Source: Candidatus Latescibacteria bacterium 4484_107
Lineage (GTDB): Bacteria; Latescibacterota; 4484-107
Length of the DNA stretch: 5,167 nt
Direction of reading: 5' to 3'
NCBI GenBank assembly: GCA_002059205.1
Contig: MVCQ01000173.1
Span: 1 to 5,167, forward strand
Below the pieces are notes generated by a model. The model made no database searches, was not told the DNA's origin, and worked only from the letters and a program-made list of their open reading frames with translations. The translations under genes were made by a program, and so were the position numbers. Positions 4,880 through 5,167 of the stretch are shown in pieces (position 1 is the first letter of the stretch; each line of letters starts with the position of its first letter).

Positions 4880-5167
4880 TAAAGCATTTTCTCCGTAGCC
4901 TCATGAAGCGATTCGGAGAGCGTGGGATGGGGATGGATGGTTTTGCCGAATGCCTCCACAGTGAGTCCCTGCTGGATCGCCAACGCGGCTTCGGCGGCCA
5001 GCGCGGTGACGTGATGACCGATGCCCTGCACGCCCACGATCCGTCCGCTCTTCTTCTCCGCAACGACTTTGACGAAACCGGTGGGATCCCCCGAAGCCCG
5101 CGCCTTCGCGTTGATGGCAAGCGGGGAGTTCCCCGTGCGCACTTCGAGGCCCTGCTTGCGTGCAGCC
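4870..5167 (-). CDS. lpdA: Dihydrolipoamide dehydrogenase (E3), C-terminal part only
   Basis: This is the last 98 or so residues of a dihydrolipoamide dehydrogenase, the flavoprotein that reoxidises the dihydrolipoyl arm of 2-oxoacid dehydrogenase complexes and the glycine cleavage system with NAD+. The start lies beyond the window edge. What is visible is the C-terminal dimerisation domain: a GFVKVVA strand, then SGRIVGVQGIG, then AAEAALAIQQG, ending in the diagnostic IHPHPTLSES motif. That motif carries the His-Glu pair (second His of HPHP, Glu of LSE) which completes the active site of the partner subunit in this family. The frame is open to the window edge and no damage is seen. The last three codons and the TAA stop (4870-4872) lie inside the ACACGGATA repeat array downstream, so the original C-terminus may have been altered by the repeat. 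A related pyridine nucleotide-disulfide oxidoreductase is possible, but HPHPTLSE and the lipA/lipB neighbours favour Lpd. Confidence 0.95.
   Translation of the reverse strand, partial: AARKQGLEVRTGNSPLAINAKARASGDPTGFVKVVAEKKSGRIVGVQGIGHHVTALAAEAALAIQQGLTVEAFGKTIHPHPTLSESLHEATEKMLYHG

Noticed and set aside
2300..4898. Long plus-strand open frames opposite the acyltransferase, lipB and lipA genes (about 2300-3133, 3310-4209 and 4140-4898)
   Set aside because: They lie antisense to genes with clear catalytic motifs and show none of their own; they run through intergenic repeats without a plausible start.

Overview
The window suggests a Gram-negative (LPS-bearing, outer-membrane) bacterium of moderately high GC content, probably an environmental lineage. 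A lipid A-type acyltransferase and two LPS-transport proteins (LptC and LptA types) imply an outer membrane. The density of short degenerate tandem repeats in and around the gene ends resembles little-cultured environmental genomes. The phylum cannot be settled from this sequence.

All six recognisable genes lie on the minus strand and run from high to low coordinates. They are: the C-terminal part of dihydrolipoamide dehydrogenase (4870-5167, cut by the window edge); a lipoyl synthase lipA (4170-4757); lipoyl/octanoyltransferase lipB (3343-4038); an LpxL/LpxM-type acyltransferase (2360-3286); an LptC-type lipoprotein (1650-2258); and a long LptA/OstA-type periplasmic protein (66-1418). No plus-strand gene is supported. 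The first three genes form a lipoate module: LipB attaches octanoate, LipA inserts sulfur, and Lpd reoxidises the lipoyl arm. The last three form an outer-membrane biogenesis module: lipid A acylation, then LPS extraction and the periplasmic bridge. lptB would be the expected next gene, beyond position 1.

Two things stand out. First, lipA is open from start to stop but appears to have lost about 63 residues that hold both Fe-S cluster cysteine motifs, and about 37 residues before the C-terminal RSSY motif. Both losses keep the frame. As read, it could not be a normal radical-SAM lipoyl synthase.

Second, almost every gene boundary carries a repeat, of two kinds. (a) Four different arrays of 7-bp units lie at 1204-1238, 2177-2211, 2354-2381 and 3326-3360. 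(b) Elements of about 70-110 bp built of inward-facing arms of degenerate repeats lie at 1316-1387, 1504-1613, 4071-4155 and 4775-4879, with one further arm at about 17-61. These repeats supply the stop codons of three genes, the hydrophobic core of one signal peptide and the linker of another protein.
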